Shown here: positions 22,789 to 32,803 of the stretch, piece by piece
Layout: each line of letters starts with the position of its first letter
Numbering within the stretch: the stretch's first letter is position 1
Notes under the pieces: generated by a model
What the model was told of the DNA's origin: nothing
The model's database searches: none
The model's input: the letters and a program-made list of their open reading frames with translations, nothing else
Assembly (NCBI GenBank): GCA_047967505.1
Contig: CM106539.1
Direction: 5' to 3' (one strand)
Length of the DNA stretch: 64,000 nt
Source: Dipteris shenzhenensis
Taxonomy: Eukaryota; Polypodiophyta; Polypodiopsida; Gleicheniales
Position numbers and translations under genes: made by a program

Positions 22789-24232
22789 TTGAAGTCCTTA
22801 CCAGATTCAATTGAGGGATCCCAAGAATTACTTAGTGCCTTGGAAGCATTGAAGAAAATGTGGGATGCATTTCCAAGTGGTGGTGTTTTACCTTCAGCAG
22901 TAGCAGCAGTAAGTACGCCATCTATAACATGTAGCCATCAAGTTGTACCGCCAATATCTGTGGCGATAACTACGGTATCTCCGGCAAGAGTAACTACAAA
23001 ATCTGCAGTTGTAACTACAGTATCTCCAACTGTACCTACACCATCGACTGCTGCAGCTACAAAAACAAGGAGTGATTGTGGAAAGTGCAGGTTATTTAAA
23101 ACCACGTGAAAAATTGGATAGTGATGATCAGGAGGATCCGCAAGAAGAAGATACAAGTCTCGCAGACTTTTCTATAAGTGTGGCAGACTTACATCCTCCA
23201 GAGGATGAGGGATACATTTGGGGATTTTCACAATTCAGCGTGGCCACAATGCTTATTGATCGAGCTTCGTTGTTCACAAATCAAAGAAAGCTAGAAAAGA
23301 CATTTGCACACAAATTGTATGAAGATACAAGGAAAACAAGAACTCCAATTGCCACTAATATCACTCTTCATCCTATGGCATTTAAGAGACTTCAAGAAGA
23401 TGATCCTACATTGCCTAACGTCACATTTCAAAAGCGCATGGACTTTCTTGATGCTTTTGAGAACTTTGGAAGAAGTGACTTTGTTCATGAAGAGGCTTTG
23501 TACCAAAGCCGATATGGCCCGACTGACATCGAGAAGAGATACATGTTGGCAAAGAATAGATTCTTGGAAAGATGCAAGTTTGAGCCCATTGATGGGCAAC
23601 ACTTTTGTGAAGATTGCAGGATCGCCCTTGATGAGGGAACAAAAGGAAACTTGTCACAGATTGAGTGGATGGAAAATTTTCAATGGGTCATTTGTCATGT
23701 ATGCATATTTAATGATGACTCGAAGTACATTCTAGAATTAGAAAGGCTGAATTCTACTCCATTTAGGTTGAAAAAAAGCTCTTCTTTTTTTGAGATCCTG
23801 ATAAAGGCAAGGGAGTTATGGATGGGCTGTGGAAAGCCACAAACAGTGAAGGGCAGGAGACTTACATCTGAGTACATGGCAAAGAGGACTCGGTTCTATA
23901 GATGCTTGAAAGGTGTTGTAAGCAATACGCAAGGTGTACCAAGTAATAAGGTTGAGGCAAAGGATTTGAACATCGCTGTTGCAAGATACAAGGATGACAT
24001 TACTTGCATTGTCTTCCACGAGGACTCAGTGTTTCAGAGCATCATGGATGTTTGCCAAGCATATGAAATAGGAAAGATATACTTTGAGGCACCAGAGCAC
24101 ACTGCAACTCTGAGCACCGATGTCTATTGTTTGGTGGAGAGCATTAAGGTTTGTTCCAGATGCAATAACAGAAGAAGTATGCAAGTTTTGAACTTCTCAA
24201 GTTTTGGACTTCTATGTAAAGCGAATGTCTAA
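22789..24232 (+). CDS. Orphan protein frame with Cys pairs, partial
   Basis: A 386-codon open frame runs from 23072 to the stop at 24232; its first in-frame ATG is at 23249. A second frame (22789-23109) overlaps its start and reads IEGSQELLSALEALKKMWDA then a Thr/Val/Pro-rich stretch, so a frameshift or a missed splice joins them, or the upstream part is unrelated. The main frame has an acidic lead (DSDDQEDPQEEDTSLADFSI), then Cys pairs HFCEDC, ICHVC and KVCSRCNNRR that may bind zinc. I recognise no family. The frame is intact over 1.1 kb and is much less transposon-like than anything around it, so it could be a host gene or a domesticated element. Its C-terminus has no obvious domain. Confidence 0.5.
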
Positions 24233-24379
24233 TAAAAAGTTAACTACGTTTTTGATTTCTTTACTCTCATTATTGTGTATAAAGATTGTTTATGAGGTCC
24301 ATTTTATACTTAATGGTGTATTTTAAACTTTATGTCAATGTATTTTTATAGTTAAGGGTGTTTTTTAATACCAAGTGAG

Positions 24380-24660
24380 GTGTATATGTACACCAGTTAC
24401 ACATAAACGGATTTAATATGTACACTACCTTTCTAAGGGGTTTATGTACATCACCTTTCTAAAAGAAATGGTCATAAAGGTGTGCACACCACTTATACAT
24501 AAAGTTGTTTATTTACACCACCTTTTTAAGAGAATTGGTCATCTATTGATGTTCTTAGGTGATAGTAGCTCAACTCATAAGAAGTTATGAAGATGTTTAT
24601 GTAGACCACCTTTGTAAGAGATTTGGTTATGCATTGATGTTCTTAGTACATAATCACCAA
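24380..24660. repeat. Diverged ~100-base tandem repeats
   Basis: The block GTTTATGTACATCACCTTTC...AAGARATTTGGTYAT, with TTGATGTTCTTAG after it in two units, is repeated three to four times with substitutions. Confidence 0.6.
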
Positions 24661-24716
24661 ATCTTTTGGTTTGAGTTGTCAAATCTAGTTCAAAAAACAA
24701 CATTAATAGTATATTC

Positions 24717-24780
24717 AAAATTTTTGGACTGTTTTTTAGTCCATTTCTCAAATTGGACTTTATACAAGTCCAAAAATTTT
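24717..24780. repeat. Hairpin with 14-base perfect arms
   Basis: AAAATTTTTGGACT at 24717-24730 is the exact reverse complement of 24767-24780. A smaller hairpin (GGACTGTTTTTTAGTCC) is nested inside. It may be a rho-independent-looking but chance structure; plants do not use such terminators. Confidence 0.6.
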
Positions 24781-24851
24781 TAATAGTGTGCTCCAAAGAC
24801 TCAACTCTTCTTCACACCAAGCTGCCAGTGCATGGAACAATCCCCAATCTA

Positions 24852-25018
24852 TCAGTGTGCCTGCTGCCGGCGTTGTTGATTCACCAACATATTCAAGAGT
24901 GCAAACATAAAGGATATGATCATGATGACCGTGCAAATAGCTTGAGCATCACCTTCACAATCTTCTAGTTCTCTTAAAACGGGGCTGCAATCTCTTCTAA
25001 CAGAGTTCTTCAAGGCAT
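24852..25018 (-). pseudogene. Broken copy of small conserved frame
   Basis: The minus strand from ATG at 25018 reads MP-stop-RTLLEEIAAPF, then after a one-base frame change ELEDCEGDAQAICTVIMIIS, FMFALLNMLV and a stop at 24852-24854. It aligns over its whole length with the intact 54-residue frame at 50322-50486. Shared features are RTxLEEIA, an acidic LExxEGDxQA segment, a hydrophobic segment ending F-x-F-A-L-x-N-x-L, and a stop at nearly the same distance. See the entry at 50322. Confidence 0.6.
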
Positions 25019-25194
25019 CTTCTTTATCAAATCAAAAAACACATGCCTATACTAGGCATAACATGCAATCCAAGTACACCCGAGACCATTTAGTAAGGTG
25101 GGATGAATCCAATACCAAACGTACCCGGCGTCTCCACCAAAAGGATGTGATATGAAGTTGGGGGTAATAAACTTCATGCACCTCTTAACTTCCT

Positions 25195-26550
25195 GCTGCT
25201 TTCGAACTGAGTGATGGAGATATTTATCCACTTGGAAAGGGACATTAAAAAGAAGCTTTTATACCAAGAGACCACACCATACTATCCTCCCTTATATGAG
25301 AATGAAGATGGTAACATCCCAAGTGATGTTGTACTCAAGCATAGGGAGAAGGAAAGGATCAGTAGAGGCCATAATCTTAGCAAGCTGGTCTACACCAAAG
25401 AGCAGAGCGATATGTTGTTGAAAGAAGAATTTGCGGCTCAACATGACATGGACTGATATATATTGAGGAGTTTGAAGGGGCTGATTGGGTCAGATGGGTA
25501 GGTTCCGAGGAAACATTGCACCTCCTTCATAGACACCTTTACACTTAGCTCAAAACACTCTCCATACTGTCATAAGACATAGAAAACCATAACTTTCAGT
25601 AGAGACATGATATAAAATATTCAAACACATATTCAGATGAGCCTTGAAATGGGGTTCACTCTAATATAAGTTCATAAGAAACAAACAAGCGGTCGGAAAG
25701 ATATGGGCAGTTTACTGGACGGGGGTAAAAACTATCTCAAAAAGAAATAGTCACACACAGAGAGTCATAGATTTTTTGTGTAAAATCTTATACAATAATT
25801 GAAGACATAGGATGATGCTCCTTGAAGGAATCTTCGTGCTGATATAAGCTTCGTCCAAATTAGACAATGGAGTAAAACGTTATGAGAAAAATACTGACAA
25901 GGGGTCAAACTGTCATGAAAAACACCTACTCCTTCTACTGGTGCCAACTTGGGAGAATAATACCTCCATGCTTAAACTTCATCAACGATCCAAGTCCCCT
26001 AAAGGTCGCCTAGGAGGGAAAGGAGAGCTCCCTTTGTGGCTTGGGAAATAGATAAACCATGTATGCACAATGAGCAGCCGAATAGACAACACTTCTGAGT
26101 ACTTTGGAAGAGAAAGCAATGGAAAAAAGGGAAGAGATATCCTAAAGTGACCTTCATTACCAATAGAGTGAGACTCCACTCTAATGCAACTCAAAATGCT
26201 ACAACCACAAGGGAGAAGAAGAGGTTTCATACATACAAGAGGGAGCGGAAGCTCCAAGACTACTCATAGAGAGGGAATGAACTAAAGAGAGATGTACTCA
26301 AGAGTCTACATAAGAGAATATCTACAATAGGGAGAGAAGCCTCATGGTAGAGGCTTGAGGAGACTAGAGCTACAGCAACATGAGGCCTAATGCTGGAAGA
26401 GATAATGAACAAGGGAGAGGAGGGCTCCTTTTATAGAGATTTTGTCGCCCTCCTTCACTCATTTATAATTGCTACCTATAGATTGCTTTCCCCATCAATC
26501 ACATAAGCCCGTATGTTACCATCCATGTCCTTTTTGGCTATTCTTGCCAT
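25195..26550 (-). repeat. LTR-like repeat copy A
   Basis: This block is repeated directly at about 27255-28625 with roughly 85-90 percent identity by eye. Read on the minus strand it has a plant core promoter (TCTATAAAAGGAGCCCTCC, near 26445-26425) followed by a pyrimidine-rich leader, as in the U3/R part of an LTR. Copy B of the same block is the 3' LTR of the outer gypsy element. Copy A stops at 26550, where the sequence switches to an inverted copy. It is therefore a truncated LTR with attached sequence. Confidence 0.65.
25214..25456 (+). other. Antisense open frame inside repeat A
   Basis: About 80 codons stay open on the plus strand (LYQETTPYYPPLYENEDGN, then SDVVLKHREKERISRGHNLS). The matching frame in copy B (about 27270-27510) has a stop and a frame change. 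The composition is protein-like, and I do not recognise it. It could be a captured host exon fragment. Confidence 0.35.
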
Positions 26551-27252
26551 GTATGAATGATAAATACCTTGGTGTGAGTTGAGAGTTATTTGTGTATGGG
26601 ATATTATGGGGTTTTTAGAAAATAGGAAGAGTGAGTCATAGAAATAGGTAGGTTCATGTTCATGTGTTTCAATAATATAAGAGAGATCACATGCCAAGTG
26701 TGTGGAAGGCATTTGGAGGAGTGTGGAGTCAAGAGAAATCCTTCTAGAATTCCTATGTGGAATAAGGAGGATGTGGACATATGGAAAAGAGAGGGTCCCT
26801 ATGGGCTCCATGTGGGAGACTCTTGACTTTCTCAATATTTTAAGAGTCTTGAGCATCTTTTGATGGGACACATGGCATGAGTAGCCAAAAAGGACATCGA
26901 TGGTGACATACGGGCTTATGTGATTGATGGGAAAAGGAATCTACAGGCAGCGGTTGTAAATTAGTGAGGGACGGTGACAAAATCTCTATAAAAGGAGCCC
27001 TCCTCTCCTATTTCCCAAGCCACAAAGGGGGCTCTTCCTTCCCTCCTAGGCAACCTCTATGGGACTTGGATCATTGATGAAGTCTAAGCATGGAGGTAGT
27101 ATTCTTCCAAGTCAGCACTAGTAGAAGGAGTAGGTGTTTTTCATGATAGTTTGACCCCCTATCAATATTGTGCTCATAACATTTCGCTCGGTGGTCCGAT
27201 TTGGACGAAAATTATATCAGCGCGAAGCTCTCTTCAAGGAGCATCATCTCTT
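26551..27252 (+). repeat. Inverted, internally deleted copy of the LTR-like repeat
   Basis: TATGAATGATAAATACCTTG at 26551 is the reverse complement of sequence at about 28941. The inverted copy then follows the repeat backwards through AGAGAGGGTCCCTATGGGCTC and the TATA region (CTCTATAAAAGGAGCCCTCC, 26987-27006). It then jumps about 380 bases to CCCAAGCCACAAAG and ends near TCTTCA at 27252. With copies A and B it makes an A / inverted / B arrangement. The TATA box here points along the plus strand. Confidence 0.7.
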
Positions 27253-27254
27253 CA

Positions 27255-29114
27255 CTTCTTGCTGCTTTCAAACTGAGTGATAGAGATATTCATCACTAGG
27301 AAAGGGACATTAAAATGAAGCCTTTATACCAAGAGACCACACCATACTATCCTCCCATATATGAGAATTAAGATGGTAACATCCCAAGTGATGTCGTACT
27401 TCAAGCATAGGGAGAAGGAAAGGACCAACGGAGGCCATAATCTCAATAAGCCAATCTACGCCAAAGAGGAGTAATACATTGTTGAAAGAAGATCTTGTGG
27501 CTCAACATGACATGAATTGATATAAATCAAGGAGGTTGAAGGGGCTGATTGGGTTGGATGGGTAGGTTCCGGGGAAACATTGCACCTCCTTCATAGTAGA
27601 CACCTTTAGACTTTGCTCAAAACACTCTTGAAACTGTCATAAAACATAGAGACCCATAACTTTTAGCAGACACATAATATAAAATAATTAAACCCATATT
27701 GAGATGTGCCTTGAAATGGGCTTCGCTTTGATATAAGTTTTGTAAGAAACAGAGAAGCAGTCGGAAAGATAATGGTAGTTTACTTGGCGGGGGTAAAAAC
27801 TATCTGAAAAAGAAATAGTCACACACAGAGAGCCATAGATTTTTGATTTAACATCTAATACAATAACTGAAGATATAGGATTATCCTCCTTGAATAAAGA
27901 TTTGTGTTGATATAAGTTTCATTCAAATCGGACCACTGAGCAAAAAGTTATGAGCAAAATATTGACAGGGGGTCAAACTGTCATTAAAAACACCTATTCC
28001 TTCTACTGGTGCTGACTTGGGAGAATACTACCTCCATGCTTAGACTTCATCAACAATCCAAGTCCCATAGAGGTTGCCTAAGAGGGAAGGAATAGATCTC
28101 TTTGTGGCTTGGGAAATAGATAAACCATGTATGCACAATGAGCGACCGAATAGACAACACTATTAAGCACTTTGGAAGAGAAAACAATGGAAAAAGGAAA
28201 GAGACACTCAAGAGAGAGAACCTGAAGTGACCTTCATTACCAATAGAGTGAGACTCCACTCCAATGCAAATCAAAATACTACAAACATAAGGGAGAAAAA
28301 GAGGTTTTATACATACAAGAGGGAGCGGAAGGTCCAAGACTACTCATAGAGAGATAATGAACTAGTGGACTCAAGAGGCTACATAAGAGAATATCTACAA
28401 GAGGGAGAGAAGGCTCATGGAAGAGGCTTGAGGAGACTAGAGCTACAGCAACATGAGGCCTAATGGTGTAAGATATTATGAACAAGGGAGAGGAGGGCTC
28501 CTTTTATAGAGACTTTGTCACCCTCATTCACCCATTGATAATTGCTGCCTGTAGATTCCTTTCCCCATCAATCACATAAGCCCATATGTGACCATCCATA
28601 TCCTTTTTGGATACTCTTGCCATGTGTCCCATCAAAAGATGCTCAAGACTCTTAAAATATTGAGAAAGTCAAGAGTCTCCCCACATGGAGCCCATAGGGA
28701 CCCTCTCTTTTCCATATGTCCACATCCTCCTTATTCCACATAGGAATTCTAGAAGGATTTCTCTTGAATCCACACTCCTCCACATGCCTTCCACACGCTT
28801 GGTATGTGGCCTCTCTAATATTATTGGAACACATGGACATGAGCCCAACTCTTTATATGACTCACTCTTCCTATTTTCTAAAAACCCCATAATATCCCAT
28901 ACACAAATAACTCACCCCATACCAAGGTATTTATCATTCATACACATGGTATTTATAATGATCCATTCCACTCATCGTCTAAATCCCATACAATATCTTA
29001 GAAAATAGAAATAAGTGAGAGTCGCTAGGCTATCACCTGATACTCAAACTCTTATCAAACATAGAGAAAAACAAGACCAATGCTAAATAAAAAATATCAA
29101 ATTTTGACGTCACA
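27255..29114 (-). mobile_element. Gypsy-2 3' LTR (repeat copy B)
   Basis: On the minus strand the LTR begins TGTGACGTCAAAA at 29114, immediately after a polypurine tract (GGGGGGGAAAGA), as expected for a 3' LTR. A core promoter (TCTATAAAAGGAGCCC, about 28515-28495) lies inside. The inner end is uncertain: homology to copy A continues to about 27255, but a TCTTCA end near 27868 is also possible. The sequence is older than gypsy-A and has no intact frame. Confidence 0.6.
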
Positions 29115-29207
29115 TCTTTCCCCCCCAGCAGATCCTCTCTAGTGATAGAGAGGGTCTGCTGGTCCTAAGGTGGTCGAGCATAGAATAATTTAAGGCGATA
29201 CTCATTG
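29115..29207 (-). pseudogene. Gypsy-2 integrase C-terminal end and 3' leader
   Basis: The minus strand reads NEYRLKLFYARP and then a TAG stop (29165-29167). This is the expected tail of the gypsy integrase frame that breaks off at 58931 after GMVIPGC. A stem-loop (AGCAGATCCTCTCT pairing with AGAGAGGGTCTGCT, 29128-29161) precedes the polypurine tract at about 29115-29127. The two halves of gypsy-2 are thus separated by the 29.7 kb gypsy-1 nest. Confidence 0.75.
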
Positions 29208-29211
29208 GTGC

Positions 29212-30217
29212 TATTAACTAGAAAAGAAATCAATGCTTGAGGCTAGACACTAGGCATGGCAACGCTTGAGGGCCATGTAGGAAAAGGGAACGTGAGGGAA
29301 GAAGCATTAACATAGGTGGGGAAAAGGGATTAAGAGGGGTGGGATTGAAGAGGGGGTTTATGGCACAAGGGGGAAGGAAGAGGGGGAAGAGGAGCATGTA
29401 CATGCTAGGAGGTGGAATGTAGAGATGGAGACATCAAGGGAAGAGAGTGATGCTTTTATTATAAAGGAAGGATGGGGGGGGAAATCAAAGTACTAGCTAG
29501 GTGGCTTTACAAGAATGAGCGTGTCCCATTAAGAAATAGCCCCCTCCTTTTATAGCCAAGAGAGGGGGTCTCTCCCAATAAATTCATCCTCCCACATGCA
29601 TGGTGTGTGTGGAAGAGTCTCCCATGTGGGCTAGGTGGTTACGCACTCTAAATTGTGTGCGACAACCCTTTGCCTCATTTTTCCACATAAATCAACGGGC
29701 CCCATATCCCAAGTCTAAGATACTCCATTGGTCTCTTCCCAATTTTATAATACGTTTAAACATCTAGGAGGACAAGTGGAGGGTTGGCACAAGGAATCTT
29801 GCCACCTCATCCTACTTTCACATTATTTAACTTGCATTCTTGGACTTTCTACACCCCCCCCACATGGGCCTATCCTACATGGAGGGAATAATCCAATACA
29901 ATATCCATCTCCACCTATTTTATATTACTTCTCCCATGGTCCTTGGGCCATATCTCACTAAATACAGGCATGGGACCGCCTAGGTGGAGGGGTGGTACAT
30001 GGAAGACCCATGCCACCTTATCATTTTATATTATTACTACCATGGATTATGTACAACACACCTTATGGGTCCTCTTACGTGGAAGGGTGGCACATGGTCA
30101 TGCCCTGCCACCTCAACCCTGGGCCTTATGCACACCATATTTTATTTTACTATTGCCACACATACAAGCACACACACATATTTATGCCTTTTACTTTGGT
30201 CAAGTTTATCCATAACA
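29212..30217 (-). repeat. Gypsy-1 3' LTR
   Basis: About 1006 bases, homologous to 57939-58930 with scattered substitutions and small indels. The preceding polypurine tract (30218-30230) fixes its inner edge. Confidence 0.8.
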
Positions 30218-32220
30218 GTTCCCCCCCTAGGCAAGGAATGCACAGCATTTCCATGCCTGGGACCATCACGCACAAAGAAGGGCTTGAGATAATGCTTGTT
30301 GATCACCTTCTTGCCATATGGCTCATGCAGCTCTTGAACTTGTACAGATCCATTGCTACATTCCTTGATGACTTTGTATGGACCAGTCCACAGTGGCAGG
30401 AACTTCTTATCCATTTGGTGGTCCAATCTGTTATCAAAGCATAGCACAACATCCCCCTCAGCAAAGTGTCTTTCCCATCCCTTGCAAATTTTAGCATCCA
30501 AGCAGGCCTTTTGTCGATTCTTTTGAATCTCTATCTGATGTAGTACAAGGCATCGGGTTTCATCTAACTTCTCAAGTTGTACCAACCTAGCCTCCACATG
30601 TTCATCTTCTGTCATCCTCTATCCTTGTGCCAAAATCTCAAGGTCGGAATCTCTATCTCTAGGGGTAAAACTGCCTCAGTACCGTACACTAACTCAAAAG
30701 GAGTGTGACCTGTAGACGTTTTATGAGTGATGTTGTAAGCCCACACATCTTTAGTGACCTTTTGATCCCACTAGTTCTTGTTTCCTGTGGCCATTTTTTC
30801 CATGGATTTACAAAGGAGGCCATTGGTCCGCTCCATTTGTCCCATGGATGCTGGATAATAGATGTTAGAAGTGCGATGATCAATACACATGCGATACATG
30901 AGCAACTCCACTGCTTCATTTAAGAATGGACTTCCATGGTTAGATACTATTTCCATGGTGTCCCAAACCTTGTGCAGATACATTCAAATATGAAATTTGA
31001 AACTGCCTTACCATTTGCAGTGGGGAGGGCGATAGCTTCAGCCCACTTAGTGACATACTGAGTGGCTACCAAAAGATACTTCTTTTTGTGGGTAGTCATG
31101 GGTAGGGGCTCAACAAAATCTATTTCCCACTTTTGAAACGGATGGATGGACATCACTAGGTGATGTTGCCCAGGACGCAAATCCTTCCCACCAAAGAATT
31201 GGCATGGTTCACAAGTTTTGCAATACATAGTGACATCCTTGAACAAGGTCGGCCAATAGTACCCAACATGTAAAATCTTCTTAGCTGTGTAGTCACCGGC
31301 ATAGTGGCCTCCACAAAATTCATCATGATAATGCTTCAATACCTTAGGTACTTCATTTGCATCAATGGCCCATCTTAGTACCCCATCCAGGCCTTGGCGG
31401 TATAACACCCCATCAAAGAGAGTGTAGTGCCTACTATCTCTACGGATTTTCTCTCTCATAGCTAGTACTTTCTGGAGGAAAGGAGAAAGCGGTTAGAAAC
31501 CTGTAGATACAACCATACCATGGATCCCCAATTTCTATGGCCGCTACAAGGGTTACATCAAGCCACTCCTCTAAATCAATCAAAGCATTCTTCAAGTTGG
31601 AACAACCCCCTTTTTCAATTTTAAAAGAAAAATCATATTCTTGTAAAACTACCAACCATTTGGCCAACCAGCCCATGGGATTTGGTGATTGAAGAACCTA
31701 CTTTGCAAGACCATTGCTACATATTATAATGAAGGACTTTCCAGCAACATAATGCTTAAATTTCTCAATGCAGAACACCAAAGAAAAAGATGCTTGTCAG
31801 CCTCAGAGTAGCGTCATTCAGTTTCGAGCAATTGTTAAGAAGCAAATCAAACGGGATACATGAACCGATCCTTCCCTTGCTGGAGAAGAATACCCGCCAG
31901 AGTGTGCTCACCAAACCTAGGATTGATATAGAAAGTCTTTGACCAATTAGGATTGCATAGAATGGGTTATGAAGCCAGAGCACTCTTGATTTGTACAAAC
32001 TCGTGATCACAATCCTCATCCCAAGAGAAATCAACTCCATCTTTTAATAGCATAGTCATGGGTCATGTCAAAGCAGCATATTGATCAATGAAGTGGTGAT
32101 AGTATCCTGCTACATTGACAAATGAGCATACATGACGTTTGGTTGTTGGTGGGGAGAGCTTGAGGATAGCTTCTACCTTCTCGGGGTCAGGCTTGACACC
32201 CTCAAATGAGACAATATGTC
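30218..32220 (-). pseudogene. Gypsy-1 pol, distal half: RT thumb, RNase H, integrase
   Basis: On the minus strand, 32220-32040 carries the RT thumb/connection (LGHIVSFEGVKPDPEKVEAI). 32040-31480 carries a decayed RNase H with WLAKWLVVLQEYDFSF. 31459-30947 carries the integrase HHCC finger (HYHDEFCGGHYAGDYTA...CKTCEPC) and catalytic core start (KWEIDFVEPLP). 30983-30690 has NHGSPFLNEAVELL and YPASMGQMERTNGLL, and 30615-30142 the C-terminal domain (GPYKVIKECSNGSVQVQELH). No second RNase H lies between RNase H and integrase. Frameshifts at several joints. The RT continues at 47505 beyond two nested insertions. Confidence 0.85.
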
Positions 32221-32225
32221 CCAGT

Positions 32226-32696
32226 TGTTAGGGGCAAAAGCAGCAACAGTAAAGAGGAGCTAGGGGGGGAGTCCTTAGATCATTAGTCCTTAGATTATTA
32301 TTAATACGTTGTATCTAGTTTATTAATGAGATATGAAAAGACGGAAGTTCTAGGGGCAGGCGGAGAACTGAATAGGCACGGCAACCGTGAAGGAGTTATG
32401 TGTGCCGGTTAGATAAGAGAGAAGAGAGCGATCATTCAGAGAGATCAATTGAGGCTCATTGATGAGGATCGGAGCAAGGATCAGTGCTATGTATCAGAGA
32501 GTACGGTGTTGTACTGCTCGGAGAAATGTTATACAGAGATTCTATTGCATCTGCCTTATTGTTTTATCATGAATGATTCTGTCGATCACTGTTCTACTCT
32601 ATGAATTTTCATACGCAGTTCTGAAGTACGATTACGCATGTAAATCTGTCGCAGTAGTGTGTTTCGAGTTAGTCTTCAGAGTAGAGAGGGCTAACA
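32226..32696 (+). repeat. Gypsy-A 5' LTR
   Basis: 471 bases, TGTTAGGGGCAAAAGC...GAGGGCTAACA. It has an extra 15-base CATTAGTCCTTAGAT-type duplication near 32280 that the 3' LTR lacks. A purine-rich AAAGAGGAGCTAGGGGGGAG lies about 25 bases inside the LTR start. Confidence 0.95.
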
Positions 32697-32716
32697 CTTT
32701 GGCGACCACGGACGAT
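32697..32716 (+). promoter_or_regulatory. Gypsy-A candidate primer binding site
   Basis: CTTTGGCGACCACGGACG directly follows the LTR. A TGGCGACC-type start two or three bases after the LTR is the usual position for a tRNA primer site in plant Ty3/gypsy elements. The particular tRNA cannot be named from sequence alone. Confidence 0.6.
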
Positions 32717-32803
32717 TTCCATGTTCGTCGCGATGGATTCCCCCGGAGAGGTTGGATGCTCCCCATCTGTAACACTCTGATTCCTCGGTGCGAGGCCTAG
32801 CGC

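Noticed and set aside
22909-23090. An intron GTAAGT..GTGCAG joining the two frames of the orphan gene
   Set aside because: The upstream frame ends in a phase that does not match the downstream frame.
29728-30292. Plus-strand frames of 77-150 codons, repeated at 58496-59043
   Set aside because: They lie in the gypsy-1 LTRs, overlap in several phases and show no domain.
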